The translations under genes were made by a program, and so were the position numbers. This document shows positions 43,680 to 52,642 of a stretch of 64,000 nt of DNA, piece by piece. Positions within the stretch are counted from its first letter, which is position 1. The number at the start of each line of letters is the position of its first letter. Below the pieces are notes generated by a model, which ran no database searches, was not told the DNA's origin, and was given only the letters and a program-made list of their open reading frames with translations. The stretch comes from Shinella fusca (GTDB lineage: Bacteria > Pseudomonadota > Alphaproteobacteria > Rhizobiales > Rhizobiaceae). Location of the stretch: contig NZ_JACHIK010000016.1 of the NCBI RefSeq assembly GCF_014203155.1, positions 1 to 64,000 of the forward strand. Reading direction: 5' to 3'.

Positions 43680-44330
43680 ATGACCGAGACGATACCGGGC
43701 GACAAGCCGCTGTTCGGCCGGCCGTGGATCTTCATCCGCGGCGTGCCGGCCATGAAATTCCTGCCGCCGGAAGGCCCGCCGGAAATCGCCTTCGCCGGCC
43801 GCTCGAATGTGGGGAAGTCGTCGCTGATCAACGCGCTCGTCGGCCACAAGGGCCTTGCCCGCACCTCGAACACGCCGGGCCGCACGCAGGAGCTCAACTA
43901 TTTCGTGCCGGACGGCTTTTCCGGTGCGGAAGGCGACCTGCCGCCGATGGCGCTCGTCGACATGCCCGGATACGGCTATGCGCAGGCGCCGAAGGAACAG
44001 GTGGACGCCTGGACGAAGCTCGTCTTCGACTACCTGCGCGGCCGCTCGACGCTGAAGCGCGTCTACGTGCTGATCGACAGCCGCCACGGCATCAAGAAGA
44101 ACGACGAGGAGGTCTTCGCCCTGCTCGACAAGGCAGCGGTCTCCTACCAGATCGTGCTGACGAAGACGGACAAGATCAAGGATGCCGGCGTGCCGCGGCT
44201 CATCGAGGAAACCCGGCTGAAGATCGTCAAGCGCCCCGCCGCCTATCCGGAAGTGCTGGCGACCTCGTCGGAAAAGAGCCGCGGGCTCGAGGAATTGCGC
44301 GGCGCGATCCTTACGGCAATCGCGCGCTGA
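43680..44330 (+). CDS. engB: Ribosome-biogenesis GTPase EngB (YsxC/YihA)
   Basis: 216-aa TrmE-Era-EngA-like GTPase required for 50S subunit assembly. The G motifs are visible: G1 [10 protein letters not shown] (40-49), G2 region [10 protein letters not shown]3 DMPGYGYA and G4 TKTDKIKD. Length is normal for EngB. Its 3' end overlaps the convergent anti-sigma-like gene by 20 nt. The cluster rpmH-rnpA-yidC-engB-argB is a recurrent alphaproteobacterial order; here a permease and the anti-sigma gene are inserted. Confidence 0.95.
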   Translation: MTETIPGDKPLFGRPWIFIRGVPAMKFLPPEGPPEIAFAGRSNVGKSSLINALVGHKGLARTSNTPGRTQELNYFVPDGFSGAEGDLPPMALVDMPGYGYAQAPKEQVDAWTKLVFDYLRGRSTLKRVYVLIDSRHGIKKNDEEVFALLDKAAVSYQIVLTKTDKIKDAGVPRLIEETRLKIVKRPAAYPEVLATSSEKSRGLEELRGAILTAIAR

Positions 44331-45072
44331 TCGTCTCGGCGCGCGCCGCGCCCGAGGCGATGACCGGCCCGCTGACGCTGCCGGCCGGCGCGCCGCCCAT
44401 GGGCTCGAGGCTGACGGACAGCACCGCGCCCTCGACGAGGCGGTCGCGCAGCGCCGCCGGCACCGCCAGCTCGCCTTCGCCCGTCTGCGGCAGCACGCCG
44501 AGCGAGACGGGCGCCTTGCCCTTCTCGTTCAGCCAGACCTCCAGAGACTTCTTCTTGCCGGCGCCGCCGGCGACGGGCGTCACATGCAGCGCACCGCGCG
44601 CCTCGTCATAGCGCGCGACGAGGCCGACCGCCGTGCCGGCGCTGGCGAGGTTGGCGACGAGCCGCCCGCTGCCCGAGCGGGGCGCAAGCAGCGTGCTGAC
44701 GGAAAGGGCGAGGCCGGCCGCGACGGCAAGCGAGGCGAGCGCCAAGGCCCGCCAGAGCGCGAGCGAATGCCAGCAGCCGCCCGAGACCCTGCCGGAAAAG
44801 ACGACGTCGCACGGCGTTGCGCGGGGAAGCGGCCTGTCGAAGAAGGAACGGGCGCCCGGCGGCAGGTGCAGCGCCTCGTCGTCGCCGGATATCGAGAGGT
44901 TCTCCGCCCAGCGGCTGACCATGGCGGCGAACGGGCGGTCCTTGGCAAGCCGCGCCTCGACCTTCAGCCGCTCCGCCTCGGAAAGGACGCCCAGCACATA
45001 TTCGCCGGCGATCACCTCGTCGCAGCAGGGTTGCCTCATCTCTCGGTCGGACGCCGTCATCGGCTCATGCAC
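44311..45072 (-). CDS. RskA-like anti-sigma factor (no adjacent sigma gene)
   Basis: 253-aa single-span membrane protein. The N-terminal cytoplasmic part (about 15-65) has the anti-sigma helix pattern [22 protein letters not shown], the TM helix is at about 105-129, and the periplasmic RskA domain (about 135-250) includes [23 protein letters not shown]. RskA proteins bind an ECF sigma factor (SigK type) and release it after regulated proteolysis. The usual partner gene immediately upstream is missing; argB on the other strand lies there. GGGAAA 5 nt upstream supports the start at 45072. The 3' end overlaps engB. Confidence 0.83.
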   Translation of the reverse strand: MHEPMTASDREMRQPCCDEVIAGEYVLGVLSEAERLKVEARLAKDRPFAAMVSRWAENLSISGDDEALHLPPGARSFFDRPLPRATPCDVVFSGRVSGGCWHSLALWRALALASLAVAAGLALSVSTLLAPRSGSGRLVANLASAGTAVGLVARYDEARGALHVTPVAGGAGKKKSLEVWLNEKGKAPVSLGVLPQTGEGELAVPAALRDRLVEGAVLSVSLEPMGGAPAGSVSGPVIASGAARAETISARLP

Positions 45073-45296
45073 TTTCCCGGTTGGACAATGCCCATGCGAG
45101 GGCTCACGCTACCTATATAAGGATGCCGATGCGGCTTTGCACGGGGTCGATGCGCACGGCGGCCCATCATAGCGCCCATCGGCGCCGCGCGCCACCGATC
45201 CGGCGCCCAACCGTTTCTTCGATTGTGGCCGGCGGATCATTCCATCGTCACGAAACATGCGTTAAACAGGCCCGCACGAATTTCCACGAGGCCGCC

Positions 45297-46184
45297 ATGT
45301 CCCTAACCGAAAGCGAAACCCAAGCCCGCCTTCTCGCGCAGGCCCTGCCCTACATGCAGCGCTACGAGAACAAGACCATCGTGGTGAAATACGGCGGCCA
45401 TGCCATGGGCAATCCGGAACTGGGCAAGGCCTTCGCCAGCGACATCGCGCTTCTCAAGCAGTCCGGCGTCAACCCCATCGTCGTGCATGGCGGCGGCCCG
45501 CAGATCGGCGCGATGCTGACCAAGATGGGCATCGAATCGAAATTCGAGGGGGGCCTTCGCGTCACCGACCAGAAGACGGTCGAGATCGTCGAGATGGTGC
45601 TTGCCGGCTCGATCAACAAGGAGATCGTCGCGCTCATCAACCAGACGGGCGAATGGGCGATCGGCCTGTGCGGCAAGGACGGCAACATGGTCTTCGCCGA
45701 AAAGGCCAGGAAGACCGTCGTCGACCCGGACAGCAATATCGAGCGCATCCTCGACCTCGGCTTCGTCGGCGAGGTGGTGGAGGTCGACCGCACCCTCATC
45801 GACCTGCTCGCCAAGTCCGAGATGATCCCGGTCATCGCGCCGGTGGCGCCGGGCCGCGACGGCCATACCTACAACATCAACGCCGACACCTTCGCCGGCG
45901 CCATTGCCGGGGCGCTCAGCGCCACGCGCCTGCTCTTCCTCACCGACGTTCCGGGCGTCCTCGACAAGAACGGCAAGCTCATCAAGGAGCTTTCGGTCGC
46001 CGAGGCCCGCGCGCTCATCAAGGACGGCACGATTTCCGGCGGCATGATCCCCAAGGTCGAGACCTGCATCGACGCCATCAAGGCGGGCGTTCAGGGCGTC
46101 GTCATCCTCAACGGCAAGACCGCCCATTCCGTGCTGCTCGAAATCTTCACCGAGCACGGCGCCGGCACGCTGATCGTGCCGTAA
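45297..46184 (+). CDS. argB: Acetylglutamate kinase
   Basis: 295-aa amino-acid kinase that phosphorylates N-acetylglutamate, the second step of arginine synthesis. Motifs include [45 protein letters not shown] and the feedback-relevant C-terminal [13 protein letters not shown]. The frame is open upstream to 45081, but MSLTES at 45297 matches family N-termini and has GAGG 6 nt before it. The N-terminal helix typical of arginine-inhibited ArgB ([17 protein letters not shown]) is present, so feedback inhibition by arginine is expected. Confidence 0.96.
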   Translation: MSLTESETQARLLAQALPYMQRYENKTIVVKYGGHAMGNPELGKAFASDIALLKQSGVNPIVVHGGGPQIGAMLTKMGIESKFEGGLRVTDQKTVEIVEMVLAGSINKEIVALINQTGEWAIGLCGKDGNMVFAEKARKTVVDPDSNIERILDLGFVGEVVEVDRTLIDLLAKSEMIPVIAPVAPGRDGHTYNINADTFAGAIAGALSATRLLFLTDVPGVLDKNGKLIKELSVAEARALIKDGTISGGMIPKVETCIDAIKAGVQGVVILNGKTAHSVLLEIFTEHGAGTLIVP

Positions 46185-46190
46185 GGCACG

Positions 46191-47108
46191 TCAGCCGTAG
46201 GCGATGAGGGCCAGCACGCCGACGACGATGAGCGCGCAGCCGGCGATCTCCAGCCGGTTGATGCGCTCCTTGAAGATGAAGACGGTGGAGGCGAAGGTGA
46301 AGAGCATTTCCACCTGCGCCAGCGCCTTCACCACTGCCGCCTGCTGGAGCGTCATGGCCATGAACCAGCCGAAGGAGGCCGTCGCGCCGACGAAGCCGAC
46401 CACCAGCGCCGGCCGCCAGGCGCTTGCTATGCGCGGCAGTTCCGCACGCTCGCGCATCAGGATCCAGCCGAGCATCACCAGCGTCTGGAGCACGATCACG
46501 AAGGCCAGCGTATAGCTCGCCTGCACCATGTAATCCGGCACCGGCAGCGTCGGGGCGAGCGCCAGCGAGGCGGAACGGTAGGCGACGGCCGAAATGCCGA
46601 AGAAGGTTCCGGACAGAAGGCCCGTTCCCGCCGTGCGGGTGAGGAGCGAGGTGAAGAGCGTGCGCGGCGACACGACGCTGCGGGCGACCGAGATGATCAT
46701 GACGCCCGCGACGGAGATGGCGATCGCGACGAGCGTTCCGGGCGAAGCCCTCTCGCCGAGGAAGACCAGCGCGAACAGCGCCGCCTGCGCCGGCTCGGTG
46801 CGCGAATAGGCCGTCCCCACCGCGAAGTTGCGGAAGGAGAAGAGGTGGACGAGCAGGAAGGTCGCGGCGATCTGCGAGAGCCCGCCGACGACGGCCCAGA
46901 GGAAGAAGGCCGCTCCGGGCACCGGCATCGGCCGGTCCAGCACGAAGGCGAGGATCGCCATGTAGGAAAGCGCGAAGGGCACGCCAAAGCCGAAGCGCAC
47001 GAAGGTGGCGCCCGTCGTGCCCATGCGGCCCTTCAGGTGTTTCTGCATGGCGGAGCGGACATTCTGCAGGAAGGCCGCGGCGATGGTGATGAGAACCCAG
47101 ATTTCCAT
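46191..47108 (-). CDS. DMT-superfamily permease (EamA-like)
   Basis: 305-aa membrane protein with about ten helices. The N-terminal WVLITIAAAFLQNVRSAMQKHLKGRMG and the motif AQVEMLFTFASTVFIFKERI at the second EamA repeat place it in the DMT superfamily, of a subgroup distinct from the permease at 42715. Substrate unknown. It is convergent with argB (6 nt between stops) and divergent from the HAD nucleotidase gene. Confidence 0.86.
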   Translation of the reverse strand: MEIWVLITIAAAFLQNVRSAMQKHLKGRMGTTGATFVRFGFGVPFALSYMAILAFVLDRPMPVPGAAFFLWAVVGGLSQIAATFLLVHLFSFRNFAVGTAYSRTEPAQAALFALVFLGERASPGTLVAIAISVAGVMIISVARSVVSPRTLFTSLLTRTAGTGLLSGTFFGISAVAYRSASLALAPTLPVPDYMVQASYTLAFVIVLQTLVMLGWILMRERAELPRIASAWRPALVVGFVGATASFGWFMAMTLQQAAVVKALAQVEMLFTFASTVFIFKERINRLEIAGCALIVVGVLALIAYG

Positions 47109-47210
47109 GCCTGCCCGCTAGCACGGGGCCGGTCGCAAATCCATCGCCCGGCGATGCCGGCACGGAAAATTCCGTTTCCCTCGCAGGGCGCCCGTGCCAT
47201 AAGACGGGCC

Positions 47211-47906
47211 ATGACCGAACTTCCGAACAAAGCCGATTTCGCAAGCGTGCGCGACTGGGTCTTCGACCTCGACAACACGCTCTACCCGCACCATGTCGAT
47301 CTCTTCGCCCAGATCGACAAGAACATGACGGCTTATGTCGCGGCCCTTCTCGGCCTCTCGCGCGAGGACGCGCGCGCGCTGCAGAAGCAATATTACTTCG
47401 ATCACGGCACCACGCTGAAGGGGCTGATGATCCATCACCATATCGATCCCGTCGACTTCCTCGAAAAGGCCCATGCGATCGACTACGGCGTGCTTTCGCC
47501 CGACCTGTCGCTCGGCGAGGCGATCCAGGCGCTGCCCGGCCGCAAGTTCATCTTCACCAACGGCAGCGTCAAGCATGCCGAGATGGCGGCCAAGGCGCTC
47601 GGCATCTTCCACCATTTCGACGACGTCTTCGACATCGTGGCGGCCGACTATGTGCCCAAGCCCGCGGGCACGACCTACGACAAGTTCATGGCCCTCCACC
47701 GGGTCGACACGCAGCATGCCGTCATGTTCGAGGACCTGCCGCGCAACCTCGTGGTGCCGAAGACGCTCGGCATGAAGACCGTCCTCCTCGTGCCGCAGGA
47801 CGAGCATCACGAGTTCACCGACGCGTGGGAAAAGCGCGCAGAGAGCGACGAGCATATCGACTATGCCACGTCGAACCTCACCGCCTTCCTCAACGCGCTG
47901 CTCTAG
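47211..47906 (+). CDS. HAD-family pyrimidine 5'-nucleotidase
   Basis: 231-aa HAD phosphatase of the SDT1/pyrimidine 5'-nucleotidase type. Motif I is WVFDLDNTLYP (nucleophile and acid aspartates), motif II FIFTNGSVKHA, motif III lysine in DYVPKPAGTTYDKF and motif IV in VMFEDLPRNL. Members dephosphorylate UMP/CMP and other nucleotides. The start at 47211 is chosen because homology begins there although the frame is open much further upstream. Monocistronic by position. Confidence 0.9.
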   Translation: MTELPNKADFASVRDWVFDLDNTLYPHHVDLFAQIDKNMTAYVAALLGLSREDARALQKQYYFDHGTTLKGLMIHHHIDPVDFLEKAHAIDYGVLSPDLSLGEAIQALPGRKFIFTNGSVKHAEMAAKALGIFHHFDDVFDIVAADYVPKPAGTTYDKFMALHRVDTQHAVMFEDLPRNLVVPKTLGMKTVLLVPQDEHHEFTDAWEKRAESDEHIDYATSNLTAFLNALL

Positions 47907-48034
47907 CGGACACAATCCCGACACGGAAAAATCCCTTTCCTGTCAAAAGGTTGAATTACCAATTTGTAACTGGTGCCGGCCGGCGTTCCCTCTATCCTGC
48001 CCCCTCAAAGGGACAATGATGGAAAGGAACGACC

Positions 48035-48982
48035 ATGGCTAAAAAGGAACTTCTTCTCGGCGCCGTCGCCGCCGGCCTCATTTTCTCGGGCGCCGCCGTC
48101 CCGGCTTTCGCCGCCAAGGGCGAGGGCAAGCATCATCACCGCCACGGCGCGATGATCGAACGGCTCGATGCCGACAAGAACGGCAAGGTTTCGCTCGACG
48201 AGGTCAAGGCCAATGCCTCCGCCGCCTTCAAGGCCTTCGACGCGGACGGCAACGGCGCGGTCTCCAGGGAGGAGATCAGGGCGCGCCACGCCGCCTTCAA
48301 GGAGGCCCGCAAGGCCGTTCGCGATGCGGCCGAGGCCGACAAGGACAAGGCCCGCGAGGCGCTGCGCGCCGGCGGTCCCTACTGGCTGCCGGGCGCCGGA
48401 AAGATGTTCGACCGCACCGATACGGACAAGAGCGGCACGCTCTCGCAGGCCGAGGTGCTGGCGAGCGCCGAGAAGATGTTCGAGCGCCGCGACAGCAACA
48501 AGGACGGCGCCATCGACGCGGCCGACGCCGGCAAGGGCAAATGGCATCACGGCAAGCATGGCGAGAAGCGCGCCGAAGGGATGCTGCAGCGCCTCGACAC
48601 CGACAAGGACGGCAAGATCTCGAAGGACGAGATGCTGGCTCGCGCCACGCAGACCTTCCAGCGGCTCGATGCCGACGGGAACGGCGAGGTGACGAAGGCG
48701 GAGGTCGACGCGAAGCGCGAAGCCTTCCGCGATGCCCGCAAGGCGTTCCGTGAAGTGAAGGCCACCGACGGCGAGGCAAGGGACGCCGCCCGCAAGGCGC
48801 TGCGGGATGCCCGGATCGACCGCATGGGCGGCCGCATGTTCGAGCGCGCCGACGCCGACAGGAACGGCATCCTGACCAAGGCCGAGATGGAAACCGCAGC
48901 GGCGGCCATGTTCCAGAAGCGCGACCGCAACGGCGACGGCTTCATCACCCTCGACGAAATGGGCCGACACCACAAGAAATGA
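48035..48982 (+). CDS. Secreted EF-hand calcium-binding protein (eight EF loops)
   Basis: 315-aa exported protein: signal peptide about 1-27 (ending AFA), then almost entirely EF-hand repeats. Eight canonical 12-residue loops can be read: DADKNGKVSLDE, DADGNGAVSREE, DTDKSGTLSQAE, DSNKDGAIDAAD, DTDKDGKISKDE, DADGNGEVTKAE, DADRNGILTKAE and DRNGDGFITLDE. All keep Asp at 1 and an acidic or Asp residue at 12 in most. The pairs are separated by Lys/Ala/Arg-rich helices (about 85-120 and 235-265). It should bind several calcium ions in the periplasm or outside. GGAAAGGAAC precedes the start; a strong terminator follows. Function unknown. Confidence 0.88.
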   Translation: MAKKELLLGAVAAGLIFSGAAVPAFAAKGEGKHHHRHGAMIERLDADKNGKVSLDEVKANASAAFKAFDADGNGAVSREEIRARHAAFKEARKAVRDAAEADKDKAREALRAGGPYWLPGAGKMFDRTDTDKSGTLSQAEVLASAEKMFERRDSNKDGAIDAADAGKGKWHHGKHGEKRAEGMLQRLDTDKDGKISKDEMLARATQTFQRLDADGNGEVTKAEVDAKREAFRDARKAFREVKATDGEARDAARKALRDARIDRMGGRMFERADADRNGILTKAEMETAAAAMFQKRDRNGDGFITLDEMGRHHKK

Positions 48983-48996
48983 TGCCGGCAACGCAG

Positions 48997-49025
48997 ACGC
49001 CCCGGTCCTGCCGGGGCGTTTTTTT
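48997..49025 (+). terminator. Terminator after the EF-hand gene
   Basis: A 9-bp stem (ACGCCCCGG at 48997-49005 with CCGGGGCGT at 49011-49019), a 5-nt loop, and a run of seven T (49019-49025). It lies between two convergent stop codons. Confidence 0.92.
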
Positions 49026-49030
49026 ATGCC

Positions 49031-49927
49031 TTACCCGTGCGCCGCGGCCGCCGCGTGCTCGGCCTCCAGGTTCTCGTAGAACTTCACGATGATGTCCCAG
49101 GCCTCGTCCGCCGTTTCGACGAACTGCATCAGCTCGACGTCGCCAGGCGCGATGGTGCCGAAGGCGGCCAGCGCCTCGAAGTCGATGATCTTGTGCCAGA
49201 ATTCCCGGCCGAACAGGATGAGCGGCACCAGCGCCATGCGGCCGGTCTGCATCAGCGTCACCGTCTCGAACAGCTCGTCCAGCGTGCCGAAACCGCCCGG
49301 GAACACCGTCACGGCCTTGGCGCGCAGCAGGAAATGCATCTTGCGGATCGCGAAATAGTGGAAGTTGAAGCTGAGCTCCGGCGTGACGTAGGCGTTCGGC
49401 GCCTGCTCGTGCGGCAGCACGATGTTGAGGCCGATCGACGGCGCGCCGACATCGGCCGCCCCGCGATTGCCCGCCTCCATGACGCCCGGCCCGCCGCCGG
49501 TGACGACGACATATTCCTTGAAGTCGAGCTCAGCCGACTTTTCAGAGCACATGCGGGCGAACTTGCGCGCCTCCTCGTAGTAGACCGAGGCGGCCTCCAG
49601 GTTCATGCGCTGCGTCTCGTTGCGCGCCGCCCAGGCCTCCTGGCCGGGGGCGGGGATGCGCGCGCCGCCGAACATGACGACGGTGGACTTGATGCCGCGC
49701 TCGGCCAGCATCATCTCGACCTTCAGCAATTCGAGCTGGAGGCGCACCGGGCGCAACTCCTCGCGGCAGAGGAAATCGTCGTCGGCATAGGCAAGCCGAT
49801 AGGCGGGATTTGCCGATTGCGGCGTCTGCGGCACGACGGCGGCGCGGTGCTTGTCCTGCGCGCTGTCGGCGAGCGGATCCCAGACGCCGTCCTTGCGGCG
49901 CAGATTCTTCTTCTTCAGTCTTGCCAT
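49031..49927 (-). CDS. LOG family protein (TIGR00730-type nucleotide phosphoribohydrolase)
   Basis: 298-aa Rossmann-fold protein of the lysine-decarboxylase-like LOG family. The two signature loops are GGGPGVMEAGNRGA and PGGFGTLDELFE. Proteins of this family hydrolyse N6-substituted AMP (cytokinin riboside monophosphates) or AMP itself; the old lysine decarboxylase label is wrong. Compared with the short plant-type LOGs (about 190-210 aa) it has an N-terminal extension of roughly 70 residues that contains basic sequence (MARLKKKNLRRKDG), as in type II bacterial members. Cytokinin formation is possible but not shown. Confidence 0.88.
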   Translation of the reverse strand: MARLKKKNLRRKDGVWDPLADSAQDKHRAAVVPQTPQSANPAYRLAYADDDFLCREELRPVRLQLELLKVEMMLAERGIKSTVVMFGGARIPAPGQEAWAARNETQRMNLEAASVYYEEARKFARMCSEKSAELDFKEYVVVTGGGPGVMEAGNRGAADVGAPSIGLNIVLPHEQAPNAYVTPELSFNFHYFAIRKMHFLLRAKAVTVFPGGFGTLDELFETVTLMQTGRMALVPLILFGREFWHKIIDFEALAAFGTIAPGDVELMQFVETADEAWDIIVKFYENLEAEHAAAAAHG

Positions 49928-50028
49928 GTCACTTTCCTGCCTTCTGGCCTGCTTTCCTGCCCCGCGGGATTACCATTTCGCCCGTGCGACAGTATCTGCC
50001 GGAAAGGGGCTTCATCTTTCCCGGCACT

Positions 50029-50040
50029 TGCTCTAGAGCA
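50029..50040. repeat. TGCTCTAGAGCA palindrome (rhizobial intergenic motif)
   Basis: Perfect 12-bp palindrome in the 187-nt LOG-dapD gap, followed by TCTTTCCGATTGATGAAATC. The core CTAGAGCAT recurs after hsp20 at 62405-62413. CTAGAGCAT-type sequences are frequent between genes in Rhizobiales. Role unknown. Confidence 0.35.
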
Positions 50041-50114
50041 TCTTTCCGATTGATGAAATCGACCTTCCGGCATCCCGACAATCGAAAATAAGCCTCGAAG
50101 TTTAAGGAATTCCG

Positions 50115-50972
50115 ATGACCACGTCCCAGTTGTCCGCCTTGTCCGCCACCATCGACCGCGCCTTCGAGGAACGCGACAGCGTCAACACCGGAACGCGCGG
50201 GGAAGTGCGCGACGCGGTGGAGAGCGCGCTGAACCTGCTCGACAGCGGCAAGGCCCGCGTCGCCGAGCGCGGCGAGGACGGTAACTGGACGGTCAACCAG
50301 TGGCTCAAGAAGGCCGTTCTCCTCTCCTTCCGCCTCAACCCGATGGAGATCGTCAAGGGCGGCCCCGGCGAGTCCTCCTGGTGGGACAAGGTGCCCTCCA
50401 AGTTCGACGGCTGGAGCGTCAACGAGTTCGAGAAGGCCGGCTTCCGCGCCGTGCCGAACTGCGTGGTGCGCCGCTCGGCCTATATCGCGCCCAACGCCAT
50501 CCTGATGCCCTCCTTCGTCAATCTCGGCGCCTATGTCGGCGAGGGCACGATGGTCGACACCTGGGCGACGGTCGGCTCCTGCGCGCAGATCGGCAAGCAT
50601 GTGCACCTTTCCGGCGGCGTCGGCATCGGCGGCGTCTTGGAGCCGATGCAGGCCGGCCCGACCATCATCGAGGACAACTGCTTCATCGGCGCCCGCTCGG
50701 AAGTCGTGGAAGGCTGCATCGTGCGCGAGGGCTCCGTGCTCGGCATGGGCGTCTTCATCGGCAAGTCGACCAAGATCGTCGACCGCGCCACCGGCGAAGT
50801 GACCTATGGCGAAGTGCCGCCCTATTCCGTCGTCGTCGCCGGCTCCATGCCGTCCGACAAGACCATGCCGAACGGCCTTCCGGCCCCCAGCCTCTACTGT
50901 GCGGTCATCGTCAAGCGCGTCGACGCGCAGACCCGTTCGAAGACCGGCATCAACGAACTGCTGCGCGACTGA
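50115..50972 (+). CDS. dapD: Tetrahydrodipicolinate N-succinyltransferase
   Basis: 285-aa enzyme of the succinylase branch of lysine/diaminopimelate synthesis. The C-terminal two-thirds is a left-handed beta-helix of hexapeptide repeats ([46 protein letters not shown]). N-terminal helical domain about 1-100. It uses succinyl-CoA. DUF805 follows after 1 nt and dapE 476 nt further on, so the two succinylase-branch genes stay together. Confidence 0.97.
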   Translation: MTTSQLSALSATIDRAFEERDSVNTGTRGEVRDAVESALNLLDSGKARVAERGEDGNWTVNQWLKKAVLLSFRLNPMEIVKGGPGESSWWDKVPSKFDGWSVNEFEKAGFRAVPNCVVRRSAYIAPNAILMPSFVNLGAYVGEGTMVDTWATVGSCAQIGKHVHLSGGVGIGGVLEPMQAGPTIIEDNCFIGARSEVVEGCIVREGSVLGMGVFIGKSTKIVDRATGEVTYGEVPPYSVVVAGSMPSDKTMPNGLPAPSLYCAVIVKRVDAQTRSKTGINELLRD

Positions 50973-50973
50973 C

Positions 50974-51363
50974 ATGGCGGCAGCCGGCGAAGAGCGCGGG
51001 CCGGATATCGCCTGGCTCTTCTTCGGCTGGTCCGGCCGCCTGAGTCGGGCGCCCTTCGCGCTCGGCTGGGCTTTCTGGCTGATGCTGCTGTCGGCCGCGT
51101 TCACCCGCATCATGATCGTGCCGAAGGAAGATCCGTCCTTCCTTCTCTGGGCCTTCGTCTTCATCGGCACCGGCCTCTTCTCGACGGTCTCCTGCCTGAT
51201 GCTGTCGATCAAGCGGCTGCACGACATGAACCTGCCGACGCTGCTGGTCGCCTGCCTCTTCTTTCCCGTCGTCTCCATCCTCGCGCTTCTCGCCCTGCTG
51301 TTCTGGCCGGGAACGGACGGACCCAACGACCACGGGCGCCTTGCCGACCGGGCGAAGGACTGA
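50974..51363 (+). CDS. DUF805 membrane protein
   Basis: 129-aa membrane protein with three to four helices. The family pattern is visible: WLFFGWSGRLSRAPFALGWAFW at the N-terminus, SIKRLHDMNLPT in the middle and LLFWPGTDGPNDHG near the end. Function unknown. It is 1 nt after dapD and 85 nt before dapE on the same strand, so it is very probably co-transcribed with the lysine genes, although no lysine-related role is known for DUF805. Confidence 0.88.
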   Translation: MAAAGEERGPDIAWLFFGWSGRLSRAPFALGWAFWLMLLSAAFTRIMIVPKEDPSFLLWAFVFIGTGLFSTVSCLMLSIKRLHDMNLPTLLVACLFFPVVSILALLALLFWPGTDGPNDHGRLADRAKD

Positions 51364-51448
51364 CGCCGGCCCCTCCCCGGCGTGACAGGCCATCGGGGAT
51401 CGGCTACACCTCGATTCTCCCGTCCCTTACGCCGCGATCCCCGTATCC

Positions 51449-52642
51449 ATGACCTCTTCCGATCCCATCGCCAATCTCGCAACGCTCATCCGCTGCCCCT
51501 CCGTGACGCCCGCCGAAGGCGGCGCGCTGACGGCGCTTGCCGCCATGCTGGAGCCGCTCGGCTTCACGGTGGAGCGCATGATCGCCAGCGAACCCGGCAT
51601 GCCCGATATCGAGAACCTCTATGCCCGCATCGGCACGGAAGGCCCGCACCTGATGTTCGCCGGCCATACGGACGTCGTGCCCGTCGGCGACGAGGCGGCC
51701 TGGACGCATGCGCCCTTCGGCGCGGAGATCGCCGGCGGCGAGATGTTCGGCCGCGGCGCGGTGGACATGAAGGGCGGCATCGCCTGCTTCGTCGCCGCCG
51801 TCGCGCGGCATATCGAGCGGCACGGCCCGCCGAAGGGTTCCATTTCCTTCCTCATCACCGGCGACGAGGAAGGCCCGGCCGTCAACGGCACGGTCAAGCT
51901 GCTCGAATGGGCGGCCGCGCGCGGCGAGCGCTGGGACGCCTGCCTCGTCGGCGAGCCGACCAACCCGGACCGGCTCGGCGACATGATCAAGATCGGCCGG
52001 CGCGGCTCCGTCTCGGGCGCCATCACCGTTCACGGCGTGCAGGGCCACGCCGCCTATCCGCACCTTGCCGACAATGCCGTGCGCGGCGTGATCGCGCTGA
52101 CGGACGCATTGATGCATCCGCCCTTCGACGCCGGCACGGAGAATTTCCAGCCGTCGAACCTCGAAGTGACGACCATCGACATCGGCAATCCGGCCACCAA
52201 TGTCGTACCCGGCAAGGCGAGCGCCAGCTTCAACATCCGCTTCAACGACACCTGGACGGCCGAGACCGTGATGGCCGAGATCGTCCGCCGGCTCGATGCC
52301 GCAGCGCGCGACGGGAAGCTGCGGCCCGGCCGCGCGCCCGTGCGCTACGACATCAAGTGGGCCGAGCGGCCGAGCCATGTCTTCCTCACGCGCAACAACC
52401 AGCTGATCTCCTCGCTTTCGGGCGCTGTGGAGGCCGTCACCGGCCTTGCCCCGAAGCTGTCGACGACCGGCGGCACGTCCGACGCGCGCTTCATCAAGGA
52501 TTATTGCCCGGTGGTGGAATTCGGCCTTGTCGGCCAGACCATGCACATGGTGGACGAAAGGGTGGCGGTGGCCGACCTCGAGACGCTCACCGTGATCTAC
52601 GAGACCTTCATCGCGCGCTGGTTCGGCGATGCCGTGGCTTGA
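51449..52642 (+). CDS. dapE: Succinyl-diaminopimelate desuccinylase
   Basis: 397-aa M20-family dizinc peptidase-like enzyme that removes succinate from N-succinyl-LL-diaminopimelate. Zinc ligand motifs are FAGHTDVVPVGD, GRGAVDMKGGIA and the catalytic glutamate pair in ITGDEEGPA; the C-terminal histidine is in VVEFGLVGQTMHMVDE. The dimerisation domain (about 180-295) includes VHGVQGHAAYPHLADN. The 3' end overlaps the next gene by 14 nt. Confidence 0.96.
   Translation: MTSSDPIANLATLIRCPSVTPAEGGALTALAAMLEPLGFTVERMIASEPGMPDIENLYARIGTEGPHLMFAGHTDVVPVGDEAAWTHAPFGAEIAGGEMFGRGAVDMKGGIACFVAAVARHIERHGPPKGSISFLITGDEEGPAVNGTVKLLEWAAARGERWDACLVGEPTNPDRLGDMIKIGRRGSVSGAITVHGVQGHAAYPHLADNAVRGVIALTDALMHPPFDAGTENFQPSNLEVTTIDIGNPATNVVPGKASASFNIRFNDTWTAETVMAEIVRRLDAAARDGKLRPGRAPVRYDIKWAERPSHVFLTRNNQLISSLSGAVEAVTGLAPKLSTTGGTSDARFIKDYCPVVEFGLVGQTMHMVDERVAVADLETLTVIYETFIARWFGDAVA

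Noticed and set aside
49031-49927. Lysine decarboxylase
   Set aside because: The PGGFGTLDE motif belongs to LOG-type phosphoribohydrolases; the decarboxylase label for this fold is a known misannotation, despite the nearby lysine genes.
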